A DNA stretch of 27,953 bases from an uncultured Anaerolineaceae bacterium. Lineage in GTDB: Bacteria > Chloroflexota > Anaerolineae > Anaerolineales > Anaerolineaceae. Below the pieces are notes generated by a model. It ran no database searches and had not been told where the DNA came from. It worked only from the letters and a program-made list of their open reading frames with translations. The DNA lies in NCBI GenBank assembly GCA_938020565.1, contig CALIHP010000014.1, positions 1 to 27,953 on the forward strand, given 5' to 3'. The stretch's first letter is position 1. Each line of letters opens with the position of its first letter. This document shows positions 7,844-15,616 of this stretch, piece by piece. The translations under genes and the position numbers were made by a program.

Positions 7844-7876
7844 TAAGGCGGGAGAGACTGAATTTTCAGCGCCTTA
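7844..7876. terminator. Bidirectional terminator candidate between convergent genes
   Basis: TAAGGCG (7844-7850) and CGCCTTA (7870-7876) form a 7-bp stem between the convergent oxidoreductase and IclR genes. The right arm overlaps the last codons of the IclR gene. There is no long T run on either side, so efficiency is doubtful. Confidence 0.4.
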
Positions 7877-8648
7877 ATTCATCCGATATTTGAGATCCGG
7901 TTAGCTGCAACTGTTTTAGCAGGGATTCAAACGCTTCGCCTTCGTAGCTTGAGATATGGCCCGTTAATCCAAGCGCGGCGATTGGATTGTTTTCCTGATC
8001 ATATAGCGCGACGGCCAGGCAGCCAATTCCAAGCGCGTATTCTTCCCGATCGACGGCATATCCCTGTTCCCTGGATATGACGAGCTTTCTTCTAAATTCT
8101 TCGATGTCAAGAATCGAATATTCAGTCTGACTCCGGACGGTTTTCCAGGCCTTTTTTAAAAACAGATTTAATCTTGCGCTGGGTAGAAGCGAAGTCAGGA
8201 TAGTTCCGCCTGCGCTTAAATTTATGGGAATTTTTTCTCCTATTTTCGCGATAACGGTAATTACGGAAAGCGGAAGCGTTTGGTGGATTGTAATTACAGA
8301 ATCGTCGTCCAAAACCAGTAATTGACAGGCTTGCGCTGTATTCGCTGCAAGCTTTTCCATATACTTATTCGCAATTTCAATGATATTGAATTTGTCATGC
8401 GCATACCGCCCTAATGCGATCAGCTTGTACCCCAGCGTAAATTTATCCGAAAAATATCGACTTTCCCGGAGATATCCGTTGCTGCGCAAGCAATTCACGA
8501 TTCGATAGGTTGACGCGATTGGAATTTGCAATTCTTCGCTGATTTCTTTGGATGACTTTGGTGTTTCGCTTTCACACAGGTATTCCAAAATACTTAGCGC
8601 CCGTTCTAACGCAGGCGGGAAATTAGATTCGTCTTGCTGTTCGCTCAT
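7866..8648 (-). CDS. IclR-family transcriptional regulator
   Basis: 260 residues. The N-terminal winged helix-turn-helix has ALERALSILEYL then SKEISEELQIPIASTYRIVNCL, about residues 13-54, a classical IclR DNA-binding domain. The C-terminal effector domain includes SAGGTILTSLLP, EQGYAVDREEYALGIGCLAVALYD and AALGLTG, as is usual for IclR ligand-binding domains. It probably controls the divergent sugar operon that begins at 8844 and binds a pathway sugar or intermediate. The ATG is preceded by AGGAGG. Whether it represses or activates cannot be read from sequence, but the palindrome downstream of the operon's promoter suggests repression. Confidence 0.92.
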   Translation of the reverse strand: MSEQQDESNFPPALERALSILEYLCESETPKSSKEISEELQIPIASTYRIVNCLRSNGYLRESRYFSDKFTLGYKLIALGRYAHDKFNIIEIANKYMEKLAANTAQACQLLVLDDDSVITIHQTLPLSVITVIAKIGEKIPINLSAGGTILTSLLPSARLNLFLKKAWKTVRSQTEYSILDIEEFRRKLVISREQGYAVDREEYALGIGCLAVALYDQENNPIAALGLTGHISSYEGEAFESLLKQLQLTGSQISDELRR

Positions 8649-8711
8649 AAGCCTCCTATACGGCTACCCAATTATATGAGAGAAATAACCTTTTTTTGCT
8701 GATTTCTGATA

Positions 8712-8740
8712 TTGACAAATAAAAACGGGTTCGCTAAAAT
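8712..8740 (+). promoter_or_regulatory. Sigma-70 type promoter of the second sugar operon
   Basis: TTGACA (8712-8717), a spacer of exactly 17 bases and TAAAAT (8735-8740): a near-consensus housekeeping promoter. Transcription would start near 8747, leaving a leader of about 97 bases before the binding-protein ATG. Confidence 0.8.
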
Positions 8741-8761
8741 TATCAAATATAAGAACACTGA

Positions 8762-8775
8762 AATCACATGTGATT
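8762..8775. promoter_or_regulatory. Palindromic operator candidate (IclR or CRP-like site)
   Basis: AATCACATGTGATT is a perfect 14-bp palindrome located about 15 bases after the predicted transcription start. A bound protein would block elongation or initiation. The adjacent divergent IclR gene is the natural candidate; the half-site TGTGA also resembles CRP/FNR-family sites, but such activators normally bind upstream of -35. Confidence 0.6.
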
Positions 8776-8843
8776 AAAGGCGCGATTGGTCGGAATCAAG
8801 CGCTTTGCTTGAAAGTATTTATCAGATAAGAAAGAAGGGATTT

Positions 8844-9935
8844 ATGAAAAGGGTGATTGTTTTTGTATTGGCTTTGGCGATGTTGATCTCAAACGCTGCT
8901 GTTGGTTTTCATCCGACGATTGTTTCCGCGATGCAGGCGGAACCGAAGAAGGACTTGAAAATCGGAATGATTGTTCCAACATTGGGGGCTCAGTTCTGGG
9001 CGAATTGCGTGGATTTTGCGAAAAGAGGCGCTGAAGAATTAGGCTTCGAACTGGTCGTATTCAACGCCGATAATAAGGCCGACCAGATCAATAAGCTGAT
9101 CGAGGACGCGATCGCTTCCGGGATTGACGGGTTGATTTTTGTGCCATACTGGTCGGCGGGCAGAAAAGCGGTCATGGATTGCGAAGCTGCCGGGATCCCG
9201 ATTATCACGATCGATTGTTTTATTGAAGACATCGAACCGCAGGATGCTTTTGCGAACTATATTGCGTTTATCGGCCCGAACGACGAAGACGCCGGATATC
9301 GGATGGCGAAGGCGCTGTTCGAGGCTACGCCGGTATCCGATGATGGGAAAAAATATGTCGGCGTTATCCAGGGAACGCCGGGCACGACCGTCGCGATTAA
9401 TCGGGAAAAAGGATTTGACAAAGCGTTAGCCGAGGAAACGGATGTCGTTGTCGTTGGCCGGGTCAATGGGAATTTTGTCCGGGATGAGTCTCAAAGCGCG
9501 ATGGAAGATCTCTATCAGGCACATCCGGAGCTTAAAGGCATATGGGCTGCGAATGGCGGTACTGCGACTGGCGTCATGACCGCTTTGAAGAATGCGGGAA
9601 AGAAACCGGGCGAGGATGTTATTGTCGTAGCGATGGATTTGAATCCAGAAAATGTTGAGGCGGTTGAGAATGGAGAGCTTCTTTTCGATATCGGCGGACA
9701 TTGGCTCCAGGGCGGTTTTGCCGCTGTGATGATGTTTGATTATTTGAATGGTTTTCCGATTCCCGCGGAGGAGAAGAATACGGTCCTGAATTTATTGCCG
9801 TTGACGCGGGATAAGGTCGCCCAATTTAAAGAAGATTTCCCTGGCGGAATTCCAGCTTTTGATTTCAAAGAAGCGTCGAAGGTTTATAACCCTGACGCGT
9901 CTCAGGCTGCTTTTGAGATGAAGTACAGCAAATAA
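8844..9935 (+). CDS. Sugar ABC transporter substrate-binding protein (type I)
   Basis: 363 residues from ATG 8844, chosen because GAAGGGA precedes it and because it opens a clean signal peptide: MKR, then the hydrophobic run VIVFVLALAMLIS. Cleavage is probably near VSAMQAEP. The mature start KIGMIVPTLGAQFWANC and the motif DQINKLIEDAIASGIDGLIFVP are typical of ribose/galactose-type binding proteins. GVIQGTPGTTVAINREKGF and VVAMDLNPENVEAV form the expected second-lobe ligand region. It is first in a seven-gene catabolic operon and probably the most expressed, since a hairpin follows it. The ligand is unknown; the downstream enzymes indicate a free aldose or ketose. Confidence 0.9.
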   Translation: MKRVIVFVLALAMLISNAAVGFHPTIVSAMQAEPKKDLKIGMIVPTLGAQFWANCVDFAKRGAEELGFELVVFNADNKADQINKLIEDAIASGIDGLIFVPYWSAGRKAVMDCEAAGIPIITIDCFIEDIEPQDAFANYIAFIGPNDEDAGYRMAKALFEATPVSDDGKKYVGVIQGTPGTTVAINREKGFDKALAEETDVVVVGRVNGNFVRDESQSAMEDLYQAHPELKGIWAANGGTATGVMTALKNAGKKPGEDVIVVAMDLNPENVEAVENGELLFDIGGHWLQGGFAAVMMFDYLNGFPIPAEEKNTVLNLLPLTRDKVAQFKEDFPGGIPAFDFKEASKVYNPDASQAAFEMKYSK

Positions 9936-9948
9936 AACTTTGTAAAAG

Positions 9949-9989
9949 GCTGAAGCGACGGTGATCGATATGACGGCTGTCGCTTCAGC
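9949..9989 (+). repeat. Intercistronic stem-loop after the second binding-protein gene
   Basis: GCTGAAGCGAC (9949-9959) pairs perfectly with GTCGCTTCAGC (9979-9989) around a 19-base loop. It lies between the binding-protein stop and the ATPase. No T run follows, so it more likely stabilises the upstream mRNA or gives partial termination than ends transcription. It mirrors the hairpin at the same place in the first sugar operon. Confidence 0.75.
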
Positions 9990-10028
9990 TGCACCGGATT
10001 TTCGCGAATTTTTAAGGAAGTGTATCAG

Positions 10029-11513
10029 ATGATCGTTCGAGCGGTAGATATCTGCAAGAGATTTGACGCAACCGTAGCTTTAGACCATGCGAAAATCGAA
10101 TTGGTTTCCGGACAGATTCATTCGATCGTTGGTGAAAACGGCGCTGGAAAATCGACGTTATTAAAGGTTATCGCCGCGGTTCATAAGCCGGATAGTGGAG
10201 AGATTACGATTGATGGGCAGCGTTTCGCTCCGTTAAATTTTCTGGACGCCTCTAAAAAAGGAGTGACGATCGTTTTTCAGGAGTCGTCGATCAATCCTTA
10301 CCTGACGATCGCAGAAAACATATTTATCGGCAGGCATCATGAATTCAGCCGCCCTTTCCTGGGGCTTGACTGGAAGAGAATGAATCGGGAGGCGCAGGAT
10401 ATTTTAGCGTCGATCGAGTCCGGAATTGATATTCGACAAAATATAAGAAGTCTTGATTTCGGCCAGTGGAAATTGATCGAAATCGCGAGAGCGTTATCCT
10501 ACAATCCGAAAGTCCTGCTATTTGACGAGTCAACCGCGTTTCTCAATAATCGAGAGTCAAAGGTATTTCTTCAAGCTGTTCGGAACCTCCGGAATCGGCA
10601 GATTGCGATCGGTTTTGTATCGCATCATATGAACGAGATTTTTGAGGTTTCGGATCGAATTACCGTAATGCGCGATGGAAAATTTATCGCTGAGTACGGT
10701 CGGAATGAGGCGACAGTTGAGAGAATTGAATCTGCGATGGTTGGAAGGTCGATCGGGTCAAGTATTTACCCGGATCATCCTATGGCCAAGGTATCCGACG
10801 ACGTTATCCTGAGCGTGAAAAATCTTTCGGTTGATAACAGAGTGACCGATATTACGTTCGATCTTCGGCGTGGCGAAATTTTAGGTATCGGCGGGCTGAA
10901 GGGAGCGGGCGGGGAAGCGATCCTTAACGCGATTTACGGGTCGGAAAAGATAACGGCAGGTCAAATTTATTTATCGTCTTTACGGTATTCAGCTCCTGCT
11001 CCATCGAAAAGCGTTGTGAATCGGATTGCGTTGGTTCCTGGGGAGAGGACGGTAGAAGGGCTGATTCCTGAGTTTTCGATTCATGATAATTTGAATATGA
11101 CCGCGCTCCCGAGAAAAGGTTTCTTACGCGATAAAGCGAAGGAACGAGCTACAGCGGCAAATCAAATTCGTTTGATCAGAATCAAAGCCAGCGATCCAAA
11201 GCTTCCAGTGAATTCACTAAGCGGCGGAAATATGCAGAAAGTGGTGTTGGGAAAATGTTTATCGATTCATCCGAATATTTTGCTCCTGAACAATCCAACA
11301 CGGGGTATTGATATCGCCGCAAGGCAGGATATTTATTTTCTGCTCCGTGAGCTTTGTTCGCAGGGAGTTTCGATTCTTCTGCTAACAGAGGATTTGCTGG
11401 AGCTGCTGGGTATGAGCGATCGAATTTTGTTGCTAAAGAAGAAAAGGGTTTCGAAGATCTTTGAAGAAAATCGGGGTCTCTCGGAAGAAGACGTGATCCG
11501 TTTTATCGTTTAG
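10029..11513 (+). CDS. Sugar ABC transporter ATP-binding protein, two domains, C-terminal site degenerate
   Basis: 494 residues, RbsA-like. Domain 1 keeps Walker A GENGAGKST, a Walker B-like LLFDESTAF with Asp and Glu, and the switch histidine in FVSHHMNEI; its signature is the unusual LDFGQWKLIEIA. Domain 2 has signature LSGGNMQKV, but its P-loop is GLKGAGGEA (no Lys) and its Walker B reads LLLNNPTRGID, with Asn-Asn where Asp-Glu is usual. The C-terminal site is therefore probably unable to hydrolyse ATP. I use ATG 10029, nine bases after AAGGAAG; an in-frame GTG at 10020 abuts that motif. It powers import by the adjacent permease. Confidence 0.9.
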   Translation: MIVRAVDICKRFDATVALDHAKIELVSGQIHSIVGENGAGKSTLLKVIAAVHKPDSGEITIDGQRFAPLNFLDASKKGVTIVFQESSINPYLTIAENIFIGRHHEFSRPFLGLDWKRMNREAQDILASIESGIDIRQNIRSLDFGQWKLIEIARALSYNPKVLLFDESTAFLNNRESKVFLQAVRNLRNRQIAIGFVSHHMNEIFEVSDRITVMRDGKFIAEYGRNEATVERIESAMVGRSIGSSIYPDHPMAKVSDDVILSVKNLSVDNRVTDITFDLRRGEILGIGGLKGAGGEAILNAIYGSEKITAGQIYLSSLRYSAPAPSKSVVNRIALVPGERTVEGLIPEFSIHDNLNMTALPRKGFLRDKAKERATAANQIRLIRIKASDPKLPVNSLSGGNMQKVVLGKCLSIHPNILLLNNPTRGIDIAARQDIYFLLRELCSQGVSILLLTEDLLELLGMSDRILLLKKKRVSKIFEENRGLSEEDVIRFIV

Positions 11514-11535
11514 CGGTGTGGAGGCGATGAGTTTT

Positions 11536-12495
11536 ATGTTCCGGTTCTCGATGGAGAAGGTTAGAAGGATTGAATTCAGGAAGTTCTTTCCGTTTATCCT
11601 GTTGACTGCTCTTTGTATTGTTTTTACAATTACGAATAAACGTTTTCTTCAGTTTTCTAACTTTATGATTATCGCGCAGCAGATGGTCGTAACGTTGATC
11701 GCTGCGTTGGGAATGACGTTCATTATCGTTACCGGCTCGGTCGATTTATCGGTTGGGTCGATTGTCGCCTTGTCGGCGCTGACGACGGCGCTGACGGTTC
11801 CAAAATTCGGTGTCTTCGCCGTGATTCCTGCTGCGGCTGTCGGTACGCTCTGTGGGCTGCTGAATGGGTTCGTTTTTACCAAGGGGAAAGTTCCGTCGTT
11901 TATCGTTACGATGGGCGCGATGGTATCTTATCGCGGGCTGGTCTTATTGATAACGCATGGCGCGCCGGTTGAAATAAAGGATATGACCTTTATCAAGACT
12001 TATGCTGGAAGGACGTTCTATAATACGCCGAATTCCGTCCTGTTTTCGCTATGTATCCTGTTTGTGATGTGTTACATGTTTGAGAATTTTGCGTTTAGTC
12101 GGGAGGTTCGGGCTGTCGGCGGATCTGAAAGAGTCGCGAAACTGACGGGAATTCGCGTCGACAGGGTGAAGATTCTGGTTTTCGTGCTTTTTGGGTTGAT
12201 GGCCGGGTTGGCGGGTATGTTTCAGGCGGCGCGGACCTACGCGGCAACGCCAACGTTAGGCGAAGGGATGGAGCTGGACGTTATCGCTGCAGTCGTTGTT
12301 GGCGGAACGCCGATGTCCGGGGGCGTAGGAAGTGTCGTTGGAACGCTGTTAGGAACGTTTATTATCTCAGTTCTCAGCAATGGAATGAATATTATGGGGC
12401 TGTCTTCTGAAATTCAGCAGATTGCAAAAGGAATCGTTCTGATTCTCGCGGTTTTTGCGACGATTGATCATAAGAAGATTAGCGTCATTAAATAA
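11536..12495 (+). CDS. Sugar ABC transporter permease (RbsC family)
   Basis: 319 residues from the chosen start, with about eight to ten membrane segments. The family signature GMTFIIVTGSVDLSVGS is near residues 58-74, and GGTPMSGGVGSVVGTLLG with ISVLSNGMNIMG follows in the C-terminal third. Starts are ambiguous: GGAGG at 11520-11524 is 11 bases from ATG 11536 and only 2 from ATG 11527, and an in-frame GTG lies at 11518; I prefer 11536. It forms the transmembrane pore with the preceding ATPase and binding protein. It begins within about 20 bases of the ATPase stop and ends 19 bases before the isomerase start, so it is surely cotranscribed. Confidence 0.9.
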   Translation: MFRFSMEKVRRIEFRKFFPFILLTALCIVFTITNKRFLQFSNFMIIAQQMVVTLIAALGMTFIIVTGSVDLSVGSIVALSALTTALTVPKFGVFAVIPAAAVGTLCGLLNGFVFTKGKVPSFIVTMGAMVSYRGLVLLITHGAPVEIKDMTFIKTYAGRTFYNTPNSVLFSLCILFVMCYMFENFAFSREVRAVGGSERVAKLTGIRVDRVKILVFVLFGLMAGLAGMFQAARTYAATPTLGEGMELDVIAAVVVGGTPMSGGVGSVVGTLLGTFIISVLSNGMNIMGLSSEIQQIAKGIVLILAVFATIDHKKISVIK

Positions 12496-12514
12496 AGAAA
12501 AGGAGATGATCGTG

Positions 12515-13924
12515 ATGGAAAAGAAACCGATGATAGGGTTGATTGGATTTTCGGACGGCGAGCCTGCCGTTCATGAGCAATTAAAGGAAATTGTTCAGAA
12601 GCAGGTCGACGTTATTGCGGAAGAGCTCGAAAAGCAGGGAGAGGTTATCGTGCTAAAGGCGGACCGGCTTGTTTGTTCGGTTGAGAGCGCGAAAGAGGAA
12701 GCTGAGAAGCTGAAGGCGAAAGGCGTAGACGGGACGATTTTTTCTTACGGTGTCTTTGCTTTTCCGAATTTTTCGGCGATTGCGGCGCAAAATGGGAAGG
12801 GCCCTTTTCTGCTTGCGGCGAACCTGAATCCGGATTGGCCGGGAATGGTTGCGATGTTGGCGGCCGGCGGTGCGCTGCATCATCTTGGTATTGAGCATTT
12901 TCGCGCAGCCGGAGATTTTCGGGACCCGAAGGTCCTGGAGAAAATTACCCATTTCGCCCGGTGTGCGATGGTCGTGTCACGATTGAATGGACAGAAATAT
13001 GGCCTGATCGGGGGGCGAAGCCTTGGAATGTACAGCTCGACAGTGAGCATGCAGGATTGGCAGAAAAAATTTGGAATCGACGTGGACCATTTAGATCAGT
13101 CTGAAATCCTCCGGATTGCGGAAGAGATTCCTGAAGCGCAGGTTGAAAAGGCGTTTGGATGGCTGAGCGAGAATGTCGGCGAAATTAAATATAATGGAAC
13201 TTCTTTCACTTCAGAAAAACTCAAGCAGCAAATTCGTCATTATGAAGCGACGAAGAGAATCGTGCAGGAGAATCATTACGATTTCGTCGGGGTAAAGTGT
13301 CATTATGAAATGAGCCGCCATTATTGTACGGAATGCCTTAGCGCCGCTTTCATGAATGATCCTTATGACTGGGACGGTGAAAAAGAACCGGTTGTATTTG
13401 CCTGTGAAGCGGATTCGGACGCGGCGCTAACGATGCAGATTTTGCATCTGCTGACTGGCGATCCGGTTGTGTTCATGGACGTTCGTCATTATGACGCCGA
13501 GGAAGACGTCATGGTATTTTGCAACTGCGGATCGGAATCGACCTATTACGCTACCGGGACAAAAGATTTTCGAGAAAACTTAAAAAAGACGACGTTATAT
13601 CCATGCCTGGATATTTATTCCGGCGGCGGATGTCACGTGAATTTAATGACAAAGGCGGGTAAAGCGACGATCGCGCGATTGAATCGAAACGAGGGAAAAT
13701 ATCGGATGACGATTATTCCGGCGGAATTTGTTGAGCTTCCGCGAGAAAAAATGAAGGAAACGACCGAAGAATGGCCGCATGTATTTGCGAAGCTGCCTTT
13801 CGATCATTCCGTTTTCCTGGATCGTTTTGACGCGAATCATTGCCATGCGGTTTATGGCGATCATGTGGATGATTTGAAAATGATTTGCAGAATGCTGAAT
13901 GTTGAAGTTGAGATGTTTTCGTAA
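12515..13924 (+). CDS. L-fucose/arabinose isomerase-like protein
   Basis: 469 residues, matching the short fucose-isomerase-like group (COG2407 type, shorter than FucI at about 590). Likely metal or catalytic residues by pattern are E298 in ACEADSD, D322 in VFMDVRH and the histidines in NHCHAVYGDH at 441-450. The N-terminal part, GLIGFSDGEPAVH, is the usual Rossmann-like domain. It should interconvert an aldose and a ketose using Mn2+ in the cytosol. With a DhaK/DhaL kinase and an RpiB homologue next door, it probably makes the ketose that is then phosphorylated. I choose ATG 12515 after AAAGGAG; an in-frame start at 12455 lies inside the permease gene without a ribosome binding site. The exact sugar is unknown. 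Confidence 0.8.
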   Translation: MEKKPMIGLIGFSDGEPAVHEQLKEIVQKQVDVIAEELEKQGEVIVLKADRLVCSVESAKEEAEKLKAKGVDGTIFSYGVFAFPNFSAIAAQNGKGPFLLAANLNPDWPGMVAMLAAGGALHHLGIEHFRAAGDFRDPKVLEKITHFARCAMVVSRLNGQKYGLIGGRSLGMYSSTVSMQDWQKKFGIDVDHLDQSEILRIAEEIPEAQVEKAFGWLSENVGEIKYNGTSFTSEKLKQQIRHYEATKRIVQENHYDFVGVKCHYEMSRHYCTECLSAAFMNDPYDWDGEKEPVVFACEADSDAALTMQILHLLTGDPVVFMDVRHYDAEEDVMVFCNCGSESTYYATGTKDFRENLKKTTLYPCLDIYSGGGCHVNLMTKAGKATIARLNRNEGKYRMTIIPAEFVELPREKMKETTEEWPHVFAKLPFDHSVFLDRFDANHCHAVYGDHVDDLKMICRMLNVEVEMFS

Positions 13925-13951
13925 CTCGAATCAATTGCAAAGGAGATGATG

Positions 13952-14956
13952 ATGCAGCGGTTCTTAAATAATCCAGACAATGTCGTCGATGAGATGTTGC
14001 GGGGTTTTCTAAAGTGTCATCCGGATATTGTTGCTGAAACGTCGAATCCCCGCGTCCTGAAATATGTCCATGCGCCAGCTCAGGGAAAGGTTGGGATCGT
14101 TACCGGCGGGGGTTCAGGGCATAAGCCCGCTTTTATCGGATATATCGGAAAAAATATGTGCGATGCTGTTGCTGTAGGCGAAGTTTGCTCCTCGCCTACA
14201 GCGAATGCCTTTTTAGACGCGTTTCGTGCCGCTGACGGTGGAAAGGGTGTCGCTTGCCTTTACGGGAATTATTCCGGCGACAACATGAATGTTAAGATGG
14301 CGGTAAAGCTCGCTAAGAAGGAAGGTATTGAGGTCAAAACGGTTGTCGCGAACGACGACGCGGCATCCGCCCCAAAGGACCAGGCGGAGAAACGACGAGG
14401 CGTCGCAGGGGAAATCCTGATGTGGAAGGCTGCTGGGGCGATGGCTGCGTCGGGAGCAGATTTGGATGAGGTTATTGATTCGGCGAGGGATGCGATTGCC
14501 CATACCCGAAGCGTAGGTATTGGGCTGACGCCCTGTACTCTGCCAGCTGTGGGACATCCGAATTTCGAAATAAAGGATGGAACGATGGAGGTGGGAATCG
14601 GTCATCACGGAGAACCGGGGATTGAGATCTGTCCATTGGAGAGCGCGGCGGCGGTCGCGAAACGCATGACGAAAATTGTCTGCGACGATCTGCCTTTTCT
14701 CCCCGGCGACGAGACAGTTGTCCTGCTCTCCGGTTTAGGGGCGACTCCTTTGATGGAACTTTATATTCTGTATGACGAAGTTCAGCGTATTCTGTCTTCA
14801 ATGGAAATTTCTGTTCATCGAGCTTACGTTGGAAATTATTTTACTTCACTTGAAATGAGTGGGGCGTCGCTGACGGTCATGAAGCTCAACGACCGGCTGA
14901 AAGCGCTGATTGACTTGGACGCATATTCTGTCGGGCTGAAACAGCAGCAGGGGTGA
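13952..14956 (+). CDS. Dihydroxyacetone kinase-like subunit DhaK (ketose kinase, substrate-binding subunit)
   Basis: 334 residues, standard DhaK length. GGGSGHKPAFIGY near 52-64 carries H57, the position of the active-site general base. GIGHHGEPGIEI near 216-227 carries H219, the histidine that in DhaK binds the substrate carbonyl as a hemiaminal. Both key residues are therefore kept. It would hold a short ketose for phosphorylation by the DhaL subunit encoded four bases downstream. Several ATGs lie in a row; ATG 13952 has the best spacing from AAGGAG. In this operon, with isomerases on both sides, the substrate is more likely a tetrulose such as erythrulose, or another short ketose, than dihydroxyacetone; that is inference from known erythrulose kinases of this family. 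Confidence 0.88.
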   Translation: MQRFLNNPDNVVDEMLRGFLKCHPDIVAETSNPRVLKYVHAPAQGKVGIVTGGGSGHKPAFIGYIGKNMCDAVAVGEVCSSPTANAFLDAFRAADGGKGVACLYGNYSGDNMNVKMAVKLAKKEGIEVKTVVANDDAASAPKDQAEKRRGVAGEILMWKAAGAMAASGADLDEVIDSARDAIAHTRSVGIGLTPCTLPAVGHPNFEIKDGTMEVGIGHHGEPGIEICPLESAAAVAKRMTKIVCDDLPFLPGDETVVLLSGLGATPLMELYILYDEVQRILSSMEISVHRAYVGNYFTSLEMSGASLTVMKLNDRLKALIDLDAYSVGLKQQQG

Positions 14957-14959
14957 GAT

Positions 14960-15601
14960 ATGGACTATTTTCTTAATTCTGACGGGAAGAAGATTTTAAC
15001 GCGGATGATCGACGCGATACAGAGGAATAAAGATTACCTGAGCGAAATTGACGGACGGGTTGGCGACGGCGATCATGGCATCAACATGAACAAGGGTTTT
15101 TCCATTTTTGAGGAACGTATTCACGATCGGGACGTTACTTTTTCTGATGGGTTGGGCGAGCTGGGCGAAATCCTGTTAACTGAAATTGGCGGTTCGATGG
15201 GTCCGATATACGGAACAATTTTCGGAGGAATGGCTGAACGCTGTGGGGGGGCCGAAGAAATCAGTCTGTCCCTTTTTGCCGAAATGCTCCGGCAGGGGTT
15301 TGAGGACCTTTCCGAAATTATTGAGGCGAAAGTCGGCGATAAAACGATTGTCGACACGTTGGCGCCGGCTGTCGAATCGGTTGAACGATCGGTTACCATA
15401 CGGGAACCGATCGGCAGAGCGATGGCGTCGATGATCTCCGCGGCCGAGCGCGGGAAGGAATCTACAAAGGAAATGGTTGCGAAGGTTGGGCGTTCCAGCC
15501 GGTTAGGCGAACGATCAAAAGGCGTTCTTGACGCCGGCGCCGTTTCATGCTTCCTGATTATCGAAGCGATGGGACAGGGGATTCAGGAGCTTTGCCTGTA
15601 G
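14960..15601 (+). CDS. Dihydroxyacetone kinase-like subunit DhaL (nucleotide-binding subunit)
   Basis: 213 residues, the DhaL helical-barrel size. The ADP/Mg-binding motif IDGRVGDGDHGINM has the three aspartates at D31, D36 and D38. GSMGPIYG near residue 78 and DTLAPAVE, then GVLDAGAVS near the end, are the other conserved DhaL stretches. It carries the phosphoryl donor nucleotide and transfers phosphate to the ketose bound on DhaK. It starts three bases after the DhaK stop, so it is translationally linked. No DhaM (PTS phosphodonor) gene is present in the window, so the pair may use ATP directly or a DhaM encoded elsewhere. Confidence 0.88.
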   Translation: MDYFLNSDGKKILTRMIDAIQRNKDYLSEIDGRVGDGDHGINMNKGFSIFEERIHDRDVTFSDGLGELGEILLTEIGGSMGPIYGTIFGGMAERCGGAEEISLSLFAEMLRQGFEDLSEIIEAKVGDKTIVDTLAPAVESVERSVTIREPIGRAMASMISAAERGKESTKEMVAKVGRSSRLGERSKGVLDAGAVSCFLIIEAMGQGIQELCL

Positions 15602-15616
15602 GAGATCGGAGATAAG

